NCBI RefSeq assembly: GCF_014257025.1
Contig: NZ_JACMSF010000019.1
Span: 62,001 to 126,000, forward strand
DNA: 64,000 nucleotides
Reading direction: 5' to 3'
From: Streptomyces cupreus
Lineage (GTDB): Bacteria > Actinomycetota > Actinomycetes > Streptomycetales > Streptomycetaceae
Numbering within the stretch: the first letter of the stretch is position 1; each line of letters opens with the position of its first letter. The position numbers and the translations under genes are program-made. Below are positions 8,089 through 17,707 of this stretch, piece after piece. The notes under the pieces are model-generated. The model made no database searches, had not been told where the DNA came from, and saw nothing but the letters and a program-made list of their open reading frames with translations.

Positions 8089-9762
8089 GTGACCGAGCGG
8101 ACGATCGACACGGCGGCCGCGGACACCTTGCGGCGGGCCAGGCAGGCCGCTGTCCATGAGGCGTGGGCCGAGGCGTACCGGCTGCTGGGCCGCCTCGACG
8201 CCGCACGCCTCGGCCCCGACGACTATGCCGCGTTCGCCGACGCCGCCTGGTGGACGAGCCGGATCGACGAGTCGATCGTCCAGCGGATGCGGGCCTACTC
8301 GGGATATGTCGCGGCGGGCGCGGCCCGGCAGGCGGGGCTCATGGCCTGGCTGCTGTTCTACGAGCACCAGCTCGCGGGGCGCACCGCCGTGGCCGCCGGC
8401 TGGCTGCGCCGGGCCCGGCAGCAGCTCCACGGGGAGCCGGAGTGTGTCGAGCAGTGCTATCTCGCCTGGGTCGACGCGGAGGCCGCTCAGCAGCGCGGCG
8501 CGTTCGAGGAGGCGACGGCCGCGGCACGGCGCATGGCCGGGATCGCCCGGCGCTGCGGCAGCCCGGATCTGCTGGCCATGAGCGTCCAGGCGCAGGCGGG
8601 CGTCCTGGTGGCGCAGGGGCGGGTCGGTGAAGGACTCGATCTCCTGGACGACGCCATGTGCTCGGCCATGGCAGGTGAGCTCAGCTCCTTCTTCACCGGG
8701 TGGGTCTACTGCCTGGGCCTCCAGCAGGCCATGGCCTGCGTCGATCTCGAACGCGCCGCCGAGTGGACCGACGCGGCCATGCGGTGGTGCGCGGCGATGC
8801 CGGCCGAGAACAACTACCGCGGACTGTGCCGGGTGCACCGGGTGGAGGTGCTGGAACTGCGCGGCAGCTGGCCCGAGGCGCTGGCGGAGGCCGAGCGGAC
8901 CAGCGAGGAACTGCTGCCGTACGAGCGGCGGATGGCCGCCGAGGCGGTCTATCTGGTCGGCCAGATCCAGCGGCGGCGCGGCGAGCTCGCGGCAGCCGAG
9001 GAGTCGTACGACCGCACCCATGAGCTCGGTCGCGACCCGCAGCCCGGCCTCGCCCTGCTGCGGCTGGCCCAGGGGAAGGCCGACGCCTCGGCCACGGCCC
9101 TGGAGCTCGCCGTCGCGAGCGGGGCCGAGGCCGGCGGGCTCGAACGGTGCAGACTGCTCGCCGCCCAGGTCGAGGTGTGCCTGGCGCTGGGCCGGACGGC
9201 CGAGGCGCGCACCGCGGCCGAGGGGCTCCAGGCGCTGGCCCGGGAGTGGCGGCGGCGGTGCGGCTCGGAGACGACCCTGCTGCACGCGAGCGCCGCGGCC
9301 GCCTCCGGCGCCGTGGCCTTCGCCGCCCGTGACCTCGACCGCGCGCTGCCCCTGCTGCGCCGGGCGCTGGCGCTCTGGCTGGAGCTGCGGGTGCCGTACG
9401 AGGCCGCCCAGGTACGGATGACCCTGGCCGCCGCCGACCGGGCCGCCGGGGACGACGAGGGGGCCCGGATGGAGCTGCGGGCCGCAGAGCAGACGTTCCG
9501 GCAGCTCGGCGCGGTACCCGACGCGCACCGGGCGGCGGCCCTGCTCGCCGATGTGCGCCGACGGCCGCCCGGCGGGCTCACCGAGCGGGAGATCCAGGTG
9601 CTGCGGCTGGTCGCCGCGGGCCGCACCAACCGCGCCGTCGCCGCGGAGCTGGTGATCAGCGAGCACACCGTCGCCCGGCACCTCAACAACATCTTCGCCA
9701 AGCTCGACGTGTCCTCCCGGGCCGCGGCGACGGCGTACGCGTACCGGCACGGCCTCACGTGA
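8089..9762 (+). CDS. LuxR family transcriptional regulator with TPR-like repeats
   Basis: The protein has 557 residues. The first ~480 are alternating Ala/Leu-rich helices of TPR type. The C-terminal 65 residues are a LuxR/GerE helix-turn-helix (LTEREIQVLRLVAAGRTNRAVAAELVISEHTVARHLNNIFAKL; positions near 490-550). It resembles the C-terminal two-thirds of LAL regulators but has no Walker A/B ATPase domain, so it is a short form lacking the ATP switch. GAGAAGGGAG precedes the GTG at 8089, the reason for that start over the longer frame from 7897. The flavoenzyme gene follows in the same direction after 126 bases and might be a target; no operator was recognised. Confidence 0.85.
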   Translation: MTERTIDTAAADTLRRARQAAVHEAWAEAYRLLGRLDAARLGPDDYAAFADAAWWTSRIDESIVQRMRAYSGYVAAGAARQAGLMAWLLFYEHQLAGRTAVAAGWLRRARQQLHGEPECVEQCYLAWVDAEAAQQRGAFEEATAAARRMAGIARRCGSPDLLAMSVQAQAGVLVAQGRVGEGLDLLDDAMCSAMAGELSSFFTGWVYCLGLQQAMACVDLERAAEWTDAAMRWCAAMPAENNYRGLCRVHRVEVLELRGSWPEALAEAERTSEELLPYERRMAAEAVYLVGQIQRRRGELAAAEESYDRTHELGRDPQPGLALLRLAQGKADASATALELAVASGAEAGGLERCRLLAAQVEVCLALGRTAEARTAAEGLQALAREWRRRCGSETTLLHASAAAASGAVAFAARDLDRALPLLRRALALWLELRVPYEAAQVRMTLAAADRAAGDDEGARMELRAAEQTFRQLGAVPDAHRAAALLADVRRRPPGGLTEREIQVLRLVAAGRTNRAVAAELVISEHTVARHLNNIFAKLDVSSRAAATAYAYRHGLT

Positions 9763-9780
9763 GGCGTATGGGTTGTTCGG

Positions 9781-9806
9781 CCCATGCCCGATCGAGCCGG
9801 GATGGG
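9781..9806 (+). terminator. Possible terminator after the LuxR gene
   Basis: Imperfect hairpin 18 bases past the LuxR stop: CCCAT-g-CCCG pairs with CGGG-ATGGG around a seven-base loop, with one bulged G. There is no U-run, which is usual for streptomycete terminators. Confidence 0.4.
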
Positions 9807-9888
9807 TGATTTCGGCGATGAGCGCGAACCCGCCGCCTGTGTACACCGGTGATGTACCCGGCGCTGACGCAGAAAGCGGGTGGCGGCC

Positions 9889-11274
9889 ATGGCCACTTAC
9901 ACGCCGACCCTCGACCACAGACTGCTGGACCGGCTGCGCGGATCCGTGCGCGGCCACTTCGTCGAGCCCGGCGACCCGGACTACGACGAGACCCGCAAGG
10001 TCTACAACGCGATGCACGACCGGCGGCCCGCGATCACCGTGCGGGCGGTCGACGCGGGCGATGTCATCGCCACCGTGGACTTCGCCCGCGACCAGGGCCT
10101 GCCGCTCGCCGTGCGCGGTGGCAGCCACAGCGTCCCCGGCTACGGGACCTGCGACGGCGGTGTCGTCCTCGACCTCGGCCCGATGCGCGGCATCCGCGTC
10201 GACCCCGAGACCCGTACGGCCTGGGTCGAGGGCGGCTGCACCTGGGCCGACGTCAACCACGCCACGTACGCCTTCGGCCTGGCGACGACCGGCGGAATCG
10301 TCTCCACCACCGGCGTGGGCGGCCTGACCACGGGCGGCGGCATGGGATACCTGGCCCGCCGCTGCGGCCTGGCCTGCGACAACCTGATCTCGGTCGACCT
10401 GGTGACGGCCGACGGATCCTTCGTCACCTGCACGGACGAGCAGCACAGCGACCTGCTGTTCGCGGTGCGCGGTGGCGGCGGGAACTTCGGAGCCGTCACG
10501 TCCTTCGCGTACCGGCTGCACCCCATCGCCGACATCCTCGGCGGGCCCACCTTCTTCCCGCTCGACGGCGACGTGGTCCGCCGCTACCGGGAACTGATCG
10601 CCGAGGCCGACGAGCGGCTCGGCGCCCTGTTCGTGGTCGGACTCGGACCGCCGCTGCCGTTCCTGCCCGAGCGCTGGCACGGGCGGCCGCTCTGCGGCGT
10701 GGTCACCTGCTGGACCGGGCCCGAGGAGGAGGACGACCGGATCCGGGACCGCGTCGCCACACTCGGCCCCGTGCTGGGCCGGCACCTGGAGCGCATGCCC
10801 TACCCGGTGATCAACACCCTCTTCGACGACCTGGTGCCTCCCGGGCTCTACCACTACTGGAAGGGCGCGTTCACCCAAGGCCTGCCGGACGGTGCCGTCG
10901 ACGCCCTCGTCGAGTACGGCGCCACCACCCCGTCCATCCAGAGCGTCACGGTCCTCTTCCCCATCGACGGCGCCTGCCACCGCCTCGGCCCCGAGGAGAC
11001 CGCCTTCTCCTACCGGGACGCCGACTACTCGATCGCGCTCAGCCCGACCCTCACCACCCGCGAGGACTGCGAGGCGCAGAAGCCCTGGGTACGCGCCTTC
11101 CACGGGGCGCTCGCACCGCACTCCATGGAGGGCGGCTACGTGAACTTCATGGACGGCGACGACCAGGACCGGGTGCAGGCCAACTACCGGGACAACCACG
11201 CCCGGCTGACTGCCCTCAAACGGCGCTACGACCCGCAGAACCTGTTCCGTCTCAACCACAACATCGCGCCGTGA
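9889..11274 (+). CDS. FAD-binding oxidoreductase, berberine-bridge-enzyme (BBE)-like
   Basis: The protein has 461 residues. The N-terminal FAD-binding domain (about 30-200) contains VRGGSHSVPG, whose His is the usual 8-alpha covalent flavin ligand. It continues with the GGIVSTTGVGGLTTGGGMGYL loop and GGGGNFG. The C-terminus NYRDNHARLTALKRRYDPQNLFRLNHNI is the BBE domain. Such enzymes oxidise alcohols, sugars or natural-product intermediates with oxygen. In bicovalent members a Cys precedes TVGVGG; here the residues are Ser-Thr-Thr, so only the His link is expected. An upstream GTG at 9880 would add three residues. The substrate is not predictable; it may form a pair with the LLM gene that follows. 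Confidence 0.88.
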   Translation: MATYTPTLDHRLLDRLRGSVRGHFVEPGDPDYDETRKVYNAMHDRRPAITVRAVDAGDVIATVDFARDQGLPLAVRGGSHSVPGYGTCDGGVVLDLGPMRGIRVDPETRTAWVEGGCTWADVNHATYAFGLATTGGIVSTTGVGGLTTGGGMGYLARRCGLACDNLISVDLVTADGSFVTCTDEQHSDLLFAVRGGGGNFGAVTSFAYRLHPIADILGGPTFFPLDGDVVRRYRELIAEADERLGALFVVGLGPPLPFLPERWHGRPLCGVVTCWTGPEEEDDRIRDRVATLGPVLGRHLERMPYPVINTLFDDLVPPGLYHYWKGAFTQGLPDGAVDALVEYGATTPSIQSVTVLFPIDGACHRLGPEETAFSYRDADYSIALSPTLTTREDCEAQKPWVRAFHGALAPHSMEGGYVNFMDGDDQDRVQANYRDNHARLTALKRRYDPQNLFRLNHNIAP

Positions 11275-11308
11275 GGAATCCTGCGGGCCGCCCGTTGTTG
11301 TACGAGGC

Positions 11309-12313
11309 ATGAGTTCCGTGCTCGCGCAGACCCGCTTCTCCGTCCTCGACCGCTCCCGCACCCGGGACGGCCATACGAACGCCGAGGCGCTGCGCGACAC
11401 CGTACGACTGGCACGGGAGCTGGAGGACCTGGGCTACCACCGCATCTGGGTCTCGGAGCACCACGGCGTCCCCGGCGTCGCCGGATCGGCGCCGACCGTG
11501 CTGGCCGCCGCCGTCGCCTCCGCGACCCGCACGATCCGGGTCGGGACCGGCGGGGTGATGCTGCCGAACCACCAACCTCTGGTCGTGGCCGAGCAGTTCG
11601 GGGTGCTGGAGTCCCTCTTCCCCGGCCGCATCGACATGGGTCTTGGGCGCTCGGTCGGCTTCACCGACGGCGTACGCAAGGCGCTCGGCCGGGACAAGGG
11701 GGACGCGGAGGACTTCGCGGCGCAGATCCAGGAACTGCTCGGCTGGTTCCGCGGCACCTCCCCCACCGGCGTGCACGCGCGGCCCGCCGAGGGACTGACC
11801 GTGCCGCCGTTCGTGCTGGCCATGGGCGAGGGCGCGGACATCGCGGCCCGCGCGGGTCTGCCGATGGTCATCGGCGACTTCAGGAACCGCCCGAAGATGC
11901 AGCGCGGCATCGATCACTACCGCGCGAACTTCCGCCCCTCCCCCTGGGCCACGGAACCCCATGTCGTCATCTCCGGCACGATCGCCGTGGCCGCGACCCC
12001 CGAGGAGGCCCGGCGGCTGCTGATCCCGGAGGCCTGGTCGATGGCGTACTCCCGCACACACGGCACCTTCCCGCCCCTGCCGCCCGCCGAGCGCGTCGAG
12101 GCACTCACGATGACCGCCAAGGAGCGCGCCTTCCACGAGCAGGGCCTCGCCGGGCACATCGCCGGCACCGAGGAGCAGGTCGCGGACGAGCTGGAAATCC
12201 TGTTGAAGGAGACGGGCGCCCAGGAGATCCTGGTCACCACCAGCACATATGACCGTCCGTCACTGCTGGATTCGTATCGGCGGCTGGCCGGGATCACGGG
12301 AGTCAATGAGTGA
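11309..12313 (+). CDS. LLM-class flavin-dependent oxidoreductase (luciferase-like)
   Basis: The protein has 334 residues covering the whole bacterial-luciferase fold, of the MsnO8/alkanal-monooxygenase-like group. Recognisable elements are ELEDLGYHRIWVSEHHGVPG, the strand IRVGTGGVMLPNH, and AEQFGVLESLFPGRIDMGLGRS. It probably uses reduced FMN or F420. The start at 11309 follows the flavoenzyme stop by 34 bases. Its stop overlaps the start of the decayed gene at 12310 in a GTGA. The substrate is unknown. Confidence 0.9.
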   Translation: MSSVLAQTRFSVLDRSRTRDGHTNAEALRDTVRLARELEDLGYHRIWVSEHHGVPGVAGSAPTVLAAAVASATRTIRVGTGGVMLPNHQPLVVAEQFGVLESLFPGRIDMGLGRSVGFTDGVRKALGRDKGDAEDFAAQIQELLGWFRGTSPTGVHARPAEGLTVPPFVLAMGEGADIAARAGLPMVIGDFRNRPKMQRGIDHYRANFRPSPWATEPHVVISGTIAVAATPEEARRLLIPEAWSMAYSRTHGTFPPLPPAERVEALTMTAKERAFHEQGLAGHIAGTEEQVADELEILLKETGAQEILVTTSTYDRPSLLDSYRRLAGITGVNE

Positions 12314-13340
12314 CCGATGACGCCTCGGCGTTGTGGGAGAAGTACGACACACAGATGCGCGCACGCGAACCCGAGGAGTTCGGTGTGCTCGCCGAGCGGG
12401 ACGGACCGCTGGTCCGCATCCACTACGGGGGAAGGTGTACTCCCCCGACGGACCGCGGCTCGCTCGGGCCCTGCGCGCCGCCGGATTCACCCCGGGGCCG
12501 GCGCGCTCCCTGCTGGTGGCCGACGTCACCGAGGTACCGACGACGGACATCGAATTGCGGACGTACTGGCTGGGCCTGCCGCCCAGCGACCAGGGCAGGA
12601 TCCTGCGGCTCGCCGCCGCGGCCCCCCAGCAGCACCGCCCGGTCTCCGAACTGGAGCACGGCATGGACATCCTGTCCGTGTGGCAGCACACACGGCCCGT
12701 GGACCTGGTCTGGCTGGAGAAGGCCCACGGCACGGACTTCTCCTCGATCGGCGGGATCACTGGGCCGCGTCCCGAACTGCTGCACGCGGCGGCCGCGTGG
12801 GCGGCCCGCGAGGTGTGGTCGCAACCGAAGTCGCGCTATGTGGTGGCCGAGGCGAGCGGAGAGCTCGTCGGCGTCCATCGGTCGGCGGGGTTCCACGAGG
12901 TAGCCGAGGTCACCACCTACCGGTGGGCGCCGCCCGGGGAACCGGCCCGGGAACGCCCGGCACGCCTGCTGTTCTCCGAGCCTGAGCACGACGAGATCTG
13001 GCGGCGCTTCGAGAAGCGGTTCGAGGTCACGTACGAGACCGCCTGCGACGGCATCGCCGAACCGCCCGGCTCGGTCACTTGGCATATGGAGGCCGTCGAG
13101 GACTGGCGCGACCCGGTGCTGCGCCGGGTGGAGGCGGTCGTCGCCCGTGGGCTGAGGGCCTGCCGCCGTGGTGGCCGGGCTACTCCTACCTCACCGACGA
13201 GAACGTCATCCAGGTCACCGCTGACCTGCGCATGGGCACGTACGGCAGTCGAGGAGGATCTCACCGAGCTGCTGGGCAGGGTGCTGCGGCGGGACGGGCG
13301 GCCGGTGGGGAACGTGTGGACGTTCGGGCCGGTCCCATAG
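12310..13340 (+). pseudogene. Frameshifted and internally deleted GNAT / DUF2716-like gene
   Basis: The homologous reading moves through frames. It starts in one frame (GTG at 12310, coupled to the LLM stop) and shifts by -1 near the G-run at 12428-12434. It shifts again by -1 near 13165, giving a PWWPGYSYLTDENVIQVTADL segment, and by +1 near 13247, before ending with GNVWTFGP at 13340. The middle holds the tail of a GNAT domain (GVHRSAGFHEVAEVTTYRW). This joins directly to YVVAEASGELV, so the acetyl-CoA-binding core appears deleted. The last part (WRRFEKRF...EPPGSVTWHMEAV) looks like DUF2716, a family assignment from memory. Several lesions argue for decay rather than one sequencing error. 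Confidence 0.7.
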
Positions 13341-13379
13341 AATTGCGGGGTTTGTCCCCTCGCCCCACGGAGCTCCTTC

Positions 13380-15722
13380 ATGCACGACCCCCACGACCCG
13401 TACGTCCGCGTCCGAGGCGCCCGCGAGCACAACCTCAAGGGCGTGGACGTCGACATCCCGCGGGACGTGCTGGCCGTGTTCACCGGTGTCTCCGGCTCCG
13501 GGAAGTCCTCGCTCGCCTTCGGGACGATCTACGCCGAGGCGCAGCGCCGTTACTTCGAGTCGGTGGCGCCGTACGCGCGCAGGCTGATCCATCAGGTGGG
13601 GGCGCCGAAGGTCGGTGAGATCACCGGTCTGCCGCCCGCGGTCTCGCTCCAGCAGCGCCGCTCGGCACCCACCTCACGCTCCTCGGTCGGCACGGTCACC
13701 ACCCTGTCCAACTCGCTGCGCATGCTGTTCTCCCGGGCGGGCGACTACCCACCGGGCGCCGAACGGCTCGACTCGGACTCCTTCTCACCGAACACGGCGG
13801 CCGGAGCGTGCCCCGAGTGCCACGGACTGGGCCAAGTCCACCGTACGACCGAGGAGTTGCTGGTCCCCGACCCCTCGCTGTCGATCCGGGACGGCGCCAT
13901 CGCCGCGTGGCCCGGCGCCTGGCAGGGCAAGAACCTGCGCGACATCCTCGACGCGCTCGGCCACGATGTGGACCGGCCCTGGCGCGAACTGCCCGCCGAG
14001 CAGCGGGAGTGGATCCTGTTCACCGACGAGCAGCCGGTCGTCACGGTGCATCCGGTGCGGGAGGCAAACCGCATCCAACGGCCGTACCAGGGCACGTACA
14101 TGAGCGCCCGGCGGTACGTCATGAAGACGTTCTCCGACTCCAAGAGCACGGCCCTGCGCGCGAAGGCGGAGCGGTTCCTGGCCAGTGCGCCCTGTCCGGC
14201 GTGCGGCGGCAGCAGGCTGCGCCCCGAGGCCCTGGCGGTGACCTTCGCGGGCCGGACGATCGCCGAGCTGGCGGCGGTGCCGCTGGTCGAGCTCGCCGAC
14301 ACCCTGCACGGCGCCTCGGAGACCGCCCGCGTCCTCACCGAGGACCTCAGGTCCCGGATCGGCCCGGTCGTCGAGCTGGGCCTCGGCTACCTCAGCCTCG
14401 ACCGCGCCACCCCCACCCTCTCCGCGGGCGAGCTCCAGCGCCTGCGCCTCGCCACCCAACTGCGCTCCGGGCTCTTCGGGGTCGTGTACGTCCTCGACGA
14501 GCCGTCCGCCGGACTGCACCCGGCGGACACCGAGGCGCTGCTGACCGTACTCGAACGGCTCAAAGCCGCCGGGAACTCGGTGTTCGTGGTGGAGCACCAC
14601 CTGGACGTCGTCCGCGGCGCCGACTGGCTGGTGGACGTGGGCCCACGCGCGGGCGAGCACGGCGGGCAGGTGCTGTACAGCGGCCCGTCGGCCGGGCTCG
14701 CCGCGGTCGAGGAGTCGGCGACAGCCCGTTTCCTCTTCGACCGCTCCCCCGCCCCGGTGCGTGAAGTGCGCACGCCCGCCGGTCAGTTGAAGGTCGGGCC
14801 GGTCACGCGGCACAACCTGCGGTCGGTGAACGCCGAGTTCCCGCTCGGTGTGTTCACGGCGGTGACCGGGGTCTCCGGGTCGGGGAAGTCCACGCTCATC
14901 GGGGAGATCACGGAGGAGTCGGCGGGCGTCGGCCGGCTGGTCTGCGTCGACCAGAAGCCGATCGGGCGCACTCCGCGCTCCAACCTCGCCACGTACACGG
15001 GCCTGTTCGACGTCGTACGCAAGGCGTTCGCGGCCACGGACCAGGCACGGCAGCGGGGTTACGGTGTCGGGCGCTTCTCCTTCAACGTGGCCGGAGGGCG
15101 CTGTGAGACCTGCCAGGGCGAGGGGTTCGTGAGCGTCGAGTTGCTGTTCCTGCCGAGCACGTATGCGGCGTGCCCGGACTGCGGGGGCGCGCGCTACAAC
15201 CCCGAGACGCTCGAAGTGACGTACCGGGGGCGGAACATCGCGCAGGTGCTGGACCTCACGGTGGAGGCGGCGGCGGAGTTCTTCGCGGACACCCCGGCGG
15301 TGGCCCGCAGCCTCGGCACGCTCCTCGACGTCGGCCTCGGCTATCTGCGGCTCGGGCAGCCCGCGACCGAGCTGTCCGGCGGCGAGGCGCAGCGGATCAA
15401 GCTCGCGAGCGAACTCCAGCGCGGCCGCCGCGGCCACACCCTCTACCTCCTCGACGAGCCGACCACCGGACTCCACCCGGCCGACGTCGAAGTGCTGATG
15501 CGGCAACTGCACGGCCTGGTCGACGCCGGACACACCGTGATCGTCGTCGAGCACGACATGTCGGTGGTCGCGGGCGCGGACTGGGTGATCGACCTGGGTC
15601 CGGGCGGCGGTGACGCGGGCGGACGGATCGTGGCGGCGGGGCCGCCGGGTGAGGTGGCGCGGACGGAGGGGAGCGTTACGGCGGGGTACCTGGCCCGGGT
15701 GGTGGGACGTCTTCGCACCTGA
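13380..15722 (+). CDS. UvrA-like ABC ATPase (short UvrA paralogue)
   Basis: The protein has 780 residues against about 950-1000 for housekeeping UvrA. It has two ATPase modules. Module 1 has Walker A GVSGSGKSS, signature LSAGELQ and Walker B YVLDEPSAGLHP; module 2 has Walker A GVSGSGKST, signature LSGGEAQ and Walker B YLLDEPTTGLHP. Zinc-type Cys pairs occur at CPECHG, CPACGG, CETCQGEGF and CPDCGG. The UvrB-binding insert appears missing, as in class II UvrA or DrrC-like proteins tied to DNA-damage or drug tolerance. It starts at 13380, 39 bases after the pseudogene, and no uvrB or uvrC lies near. Role in repair is inferred from family. Confidence 0.88.
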   Translation: MHDPHDPYVRVRGAREHNLKGVDVDIPRDVLAVFTGVSGSGKSSLAFGTIYAEAQRRYFESVAPYARRLIHQVGAPKVGEITGLPPAVSLQQRRSAPTSRSSVGTVTTLSNSLRMLFSRAGDYPPGAERLDSDSFSPNTAAGACPECHGLGQVHRTTEELLVPDPSLSIRDGAIAAWPGAWQGKNLRDILDALGHDVDRPWRELPAEQREWILFTDEQPVVTVHPVREANRIQRPYQGTYMSARRYVMKTFSDSKSTALRAKAERFLASAPCPACGGSRLRPEALAVTFAGRTIAELAAVPLVELADTLHGASETARVLTEDLRSRIGPVVELGLGYLSLDRATPTLSAGELQRLRLATQLRSGLFGVVYVLDEPSAGLHPADTEALLTVLERLKAAGNSVFVVEHHLDVVRGADWLVDVGPRAGEHGGQVLYSGPSAGLAAVEESATARFLFDRSPAPVREVRTPAGQLKVGPVTRHNLRSVNAEFPLGVFTAVTGVSGSGKSTLIGEITEESAGVGRLVCVDQKPIGRTPRSNLATYTGLFDVVRKAFAATDQARQRGYGVGRFSFNVAGGRCETCQGEGFVSVELLFLPSTYAACPDCGGARYNPETLEVTYRGRNIAQVLDLTVEAAAEFFADTPAVARSLGTLLDVGLGYLRLGQPATELSGGEAQRIKLASELQRGRRGHTLYLLDEPTTGLHPADVEVLMRQLHGLVDAGHTVIVVEHDMSVVAGADWVIDLGPGGGDAGGRIVAAGPPGEVARTEGSVTAGYLARVVGRLRT

Positions 15723-15733
15723 CGGACAGGCTC

Positions 15734-16738
15734 CTAGAGCAGGCTGAGTGCCTGCATCGCGTCGTGTTCGATGCGGGAGAGTTCGTGCAGGATGGCGCCG
15801 GTCTGCCTGAGGTTCTCCGCGTCGCCGGATTCGCCTGCTGTCGCCACGAGTGCGGCCACCTGTGTCCAGAGGGTGGCGGCCTCGGAGTACAGGCTGTGGC
15901 CGGTGCGCAGGTGGCTGCTGTCGATCAGCTGGGCGCACTCGACGAGGAAGTCCCGGTAGAGATTGCGGAACAGGGCGCCGCCGGTGCCGGCCTTCTCCAT
16001 GAGGGCGGCGGCCCGTGGCAGGTCCTCCCGCGGATTGTCGCTGCGCTGCAGCCACTTCGGCACCAGCTTGGCGGTTTTCTCGATGCCCCGGTGGCCGAGG
16101 TTCGCGATGGGCGGGTTGAGGAAGGCGTGCGCGCAGGTCTTGATCGCGGGGATGATCCGGTCCTGGGGTGACGTCGGGGTGCTGGGCGCTGTGATGGTGA
16201 AGGAGCGGTGCCTGGCGCTCATGGGGCCGCGCTCGGCCCTGGCCCTGGCGAGTCCGGCGAGGCTGGTCGAGACGGCTCCGCCCTGTGGGGCGGTGTCCAC
16301 CAGGTAGGCGTCCTGTTCGTCGTAGCCGTACATGGCCACGACGTGCCCGCCGAAGTGCACCTTGGTGGTGAAGTAGTCCAGGTGGTAGCTGTCGAGTTGC
16401 AGGCCGACGGGCCGGCCGGCGTCGATGGGTGCCGCCACGTCCTGCCATGCCTTGCGTGGGGAGGTGGTCTCCCTGACCAGCAGCTCAAGCCCGAGGACGG
16501 CGGCCAGGTTCCTGGTGAGCTCGAACGGCTTGACGCGGCCTCCCAGGAAGGGAAAGCCCATGGCTTTGCTGTCCCAGTAGATGAAGGACAGCCCGGAGCC
16601 GAGCCCGAACAGCATGGGCTCGGACAGGTCGAGTCCCTCATGCCGCAGCAGCACGCCCAGCGCGGTCGTCTCGCAGTGCTGCATACCGCGGGCATCGATG
16701 TCCTTCACCATGGTCATGCCGCTCATTCTGAGGGACAC
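15734..16738 (-). CDS. BtrH-like acyltransferase with C-terminal DUF4872
   Basis: The protein has about 330 residues. The N-terminal part (10-150) is a BtrH-type, cysteine-protease-like fold, with a candidate Cys in MQHCETTALG, a His in FGGHVVAMYGYD and an Asp in AYLVDTAP. The C-terminal 170 residues are helical and match DUF4872 in character. In butirosin biosynthesis BtrH moves an acyl group from an acyl carrier protein to an amine. The reading begins three bases after the olsA stop, so it is co-transcribed with olsB-olsA. Several starts (16738, 16726, 16717) are possible and none has a clear ribosome site, as expected if translation is coupled. Confidence 0.75.
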   Translation of the reverse strand: MSLRMSGMTMVKDIDARGMQHCETTALGVLLRHEGLDLSEPMLFGLGSGLSFIYWDSKAMGFPFLGGRVKPFELTRNLAAVLGLELLVRETTSPRKAWQDVAAPIDAGRPVGLQLDSYHLDYFTTKVHFGGHVVAMYGYDEQDAYLVDTAPQGGAVSTSLAGLARARAERGPMSARHRSFTITAPSTPTSPQDRIIPAIKTCAHAFLNPPIANLGHRGIEKTAKLVPKWLQRSDNPREDLPRAAALMEKAGTGGALFRNLYRDFLVECAQLIDSSHLRTGHSLYSEAATLWTQVAALVATAGESGDAENLRQTGAILHELSRIEHDAMQALSLL

Positions 16739-16741
16739 GGC

Positions 16742-17707
16742 CTAGCCGCGCTGCGGAACCTCCAGCCCCCTCGGCACCCGCAACTGCTCCGCCGCCAACG
16801 CGGCGTGCGCCCAGGCGAGTTCGCCCCCTGTCGGGACCGGTTGGGCCGCCCGGGCCAGGGCTCGGCGGTCGGGGTGGGCGCCCGCGGGGATCTGCGGCCG
16901 TACCTCGACCTCGGCGACCAGGCGCCGTGCCGTGACCACCCGCCACAGCGAGGAGAGCAGGGAGTCCTCGCCGACGAAGGCGGCCGCGGTGCTCGCCGGG
17001 CCGCCCTCGAACCGGTAGTGCAGGCGCACCGGCTGGACCGCCACGCCCGCGTCCAGCGCGGCCTGGAACACCGCCCGGCGGAAGTGGCCCTGCGCCCGGC
17101 CGCACCAGGTGCTGCCCTCCGGGAAGGCGACGACCGCGGCGCCGGAGCGCAGGGTCTCGGCGATCCGGGCGACCGTATGGGGCAGCGCGCGCAGCCGGTC
17201 CCGCTCGATGAACAGGGCGCCGCTGAGCGCGGTGAGCCCGCCCGCCACCGGCCACTGCCGGATCTCCGCCTTGGCGAGCATCCGGGCCGGGCGCACCGCG
17301 GCGAGCAGCGGGATGTCCAGCCACGAGATGTGATTGGCGACCAGGAGCAGACCGCCCGTGGGCGGCGCCGCGCCGGTGATGCGTACCCGTACCCCGGAGG
17401 CCCGGACCACGGCCCGACTCCACCCGCGGATCAGCGTGTCCCGCCGGGACGCGGGAACGACCCCGAACACCGGCAGCAGCGCGACCCCTACCAGGAGCGT
17501 CACCAGCAGCGCCCCGATCCGCAGCACCGCGCGTGGCACGTCCGCCAGTGAGCGGGCGGAGGCGACGCAGACCTGCGGGGAGCAGGGCGCGGTGGGCAGC
17601 CAGGCGCTCGTCGGTACGACCGGGCGGGGCACCGCGGCCGCCGCCCGGCGCGCGCGCCGCTGGGTCATGGCGCGCCCGCCCACGGGCACCGTACGCAGCA
17701 GGCTCAT
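16742..17707 (-). CDS. olsA: Lyso-ornithine lipid O-acyltransferase (PlsC family), OlsA
   Basis: The protein has 321 residues of the 1-acyl-glycerol-3-phosphate acyltransferase type. A hydrophobic membrane segment (around 45-65) is followed by the catalytic motif NHISWLD (HxxxxD), FIERDR and FPEGST. It would esterify lyso-ornithine lipid at the membrane to give ornithine lipid. Its ATG at 17707 shares one base with the stop of the N-acyltransferase gene (TGATG), so the two are coupled. Pairing with a hemolysin-like GNAT matches the OlsBA pair described in S. coelicolor as I remember it. A phosphatidic-acid role is the alternative, less likely in this context. Confidence 0.8.
   Translation of the reverse strand: MSLLRTVPVGGRAMTQRRARRAAAAVPRPVVPTSAWLPTAPCSPQVCVASARSLADVPRAVLRIGALLVTLLVGVALLPVFGVVPASRRDTLIRGWSRAVVRASGVRVRITGAAPPTGGLLLVANHISWLDIPLLAAVRPARMLAKAEIRQWPVAGGLTALSGALFIERDRLRALPHTVARIAETLRSGAAVVAFPEGSTWCGRAQGHFRRAVFQAALDAGVAVQPVRLHYRFEGGPASTAAAFVGEDSLLSSLWRVVTARRLVAEVEVRPQIPAGAHPDRRALARAAQPVPTGGELAWAHAALAAEQLRVPRGLEVPQRG

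Noticed and set aside
8035..11400. A 1121-residue open frame on the minus strand across the LuxR and flavoenzyme genes
   Set aside because: High GC removes stops from antisense frames. The sequence is low-complexity Gly/Arg/Val with no family motif, while the plus strand carries clear LuxR and BBE domains.
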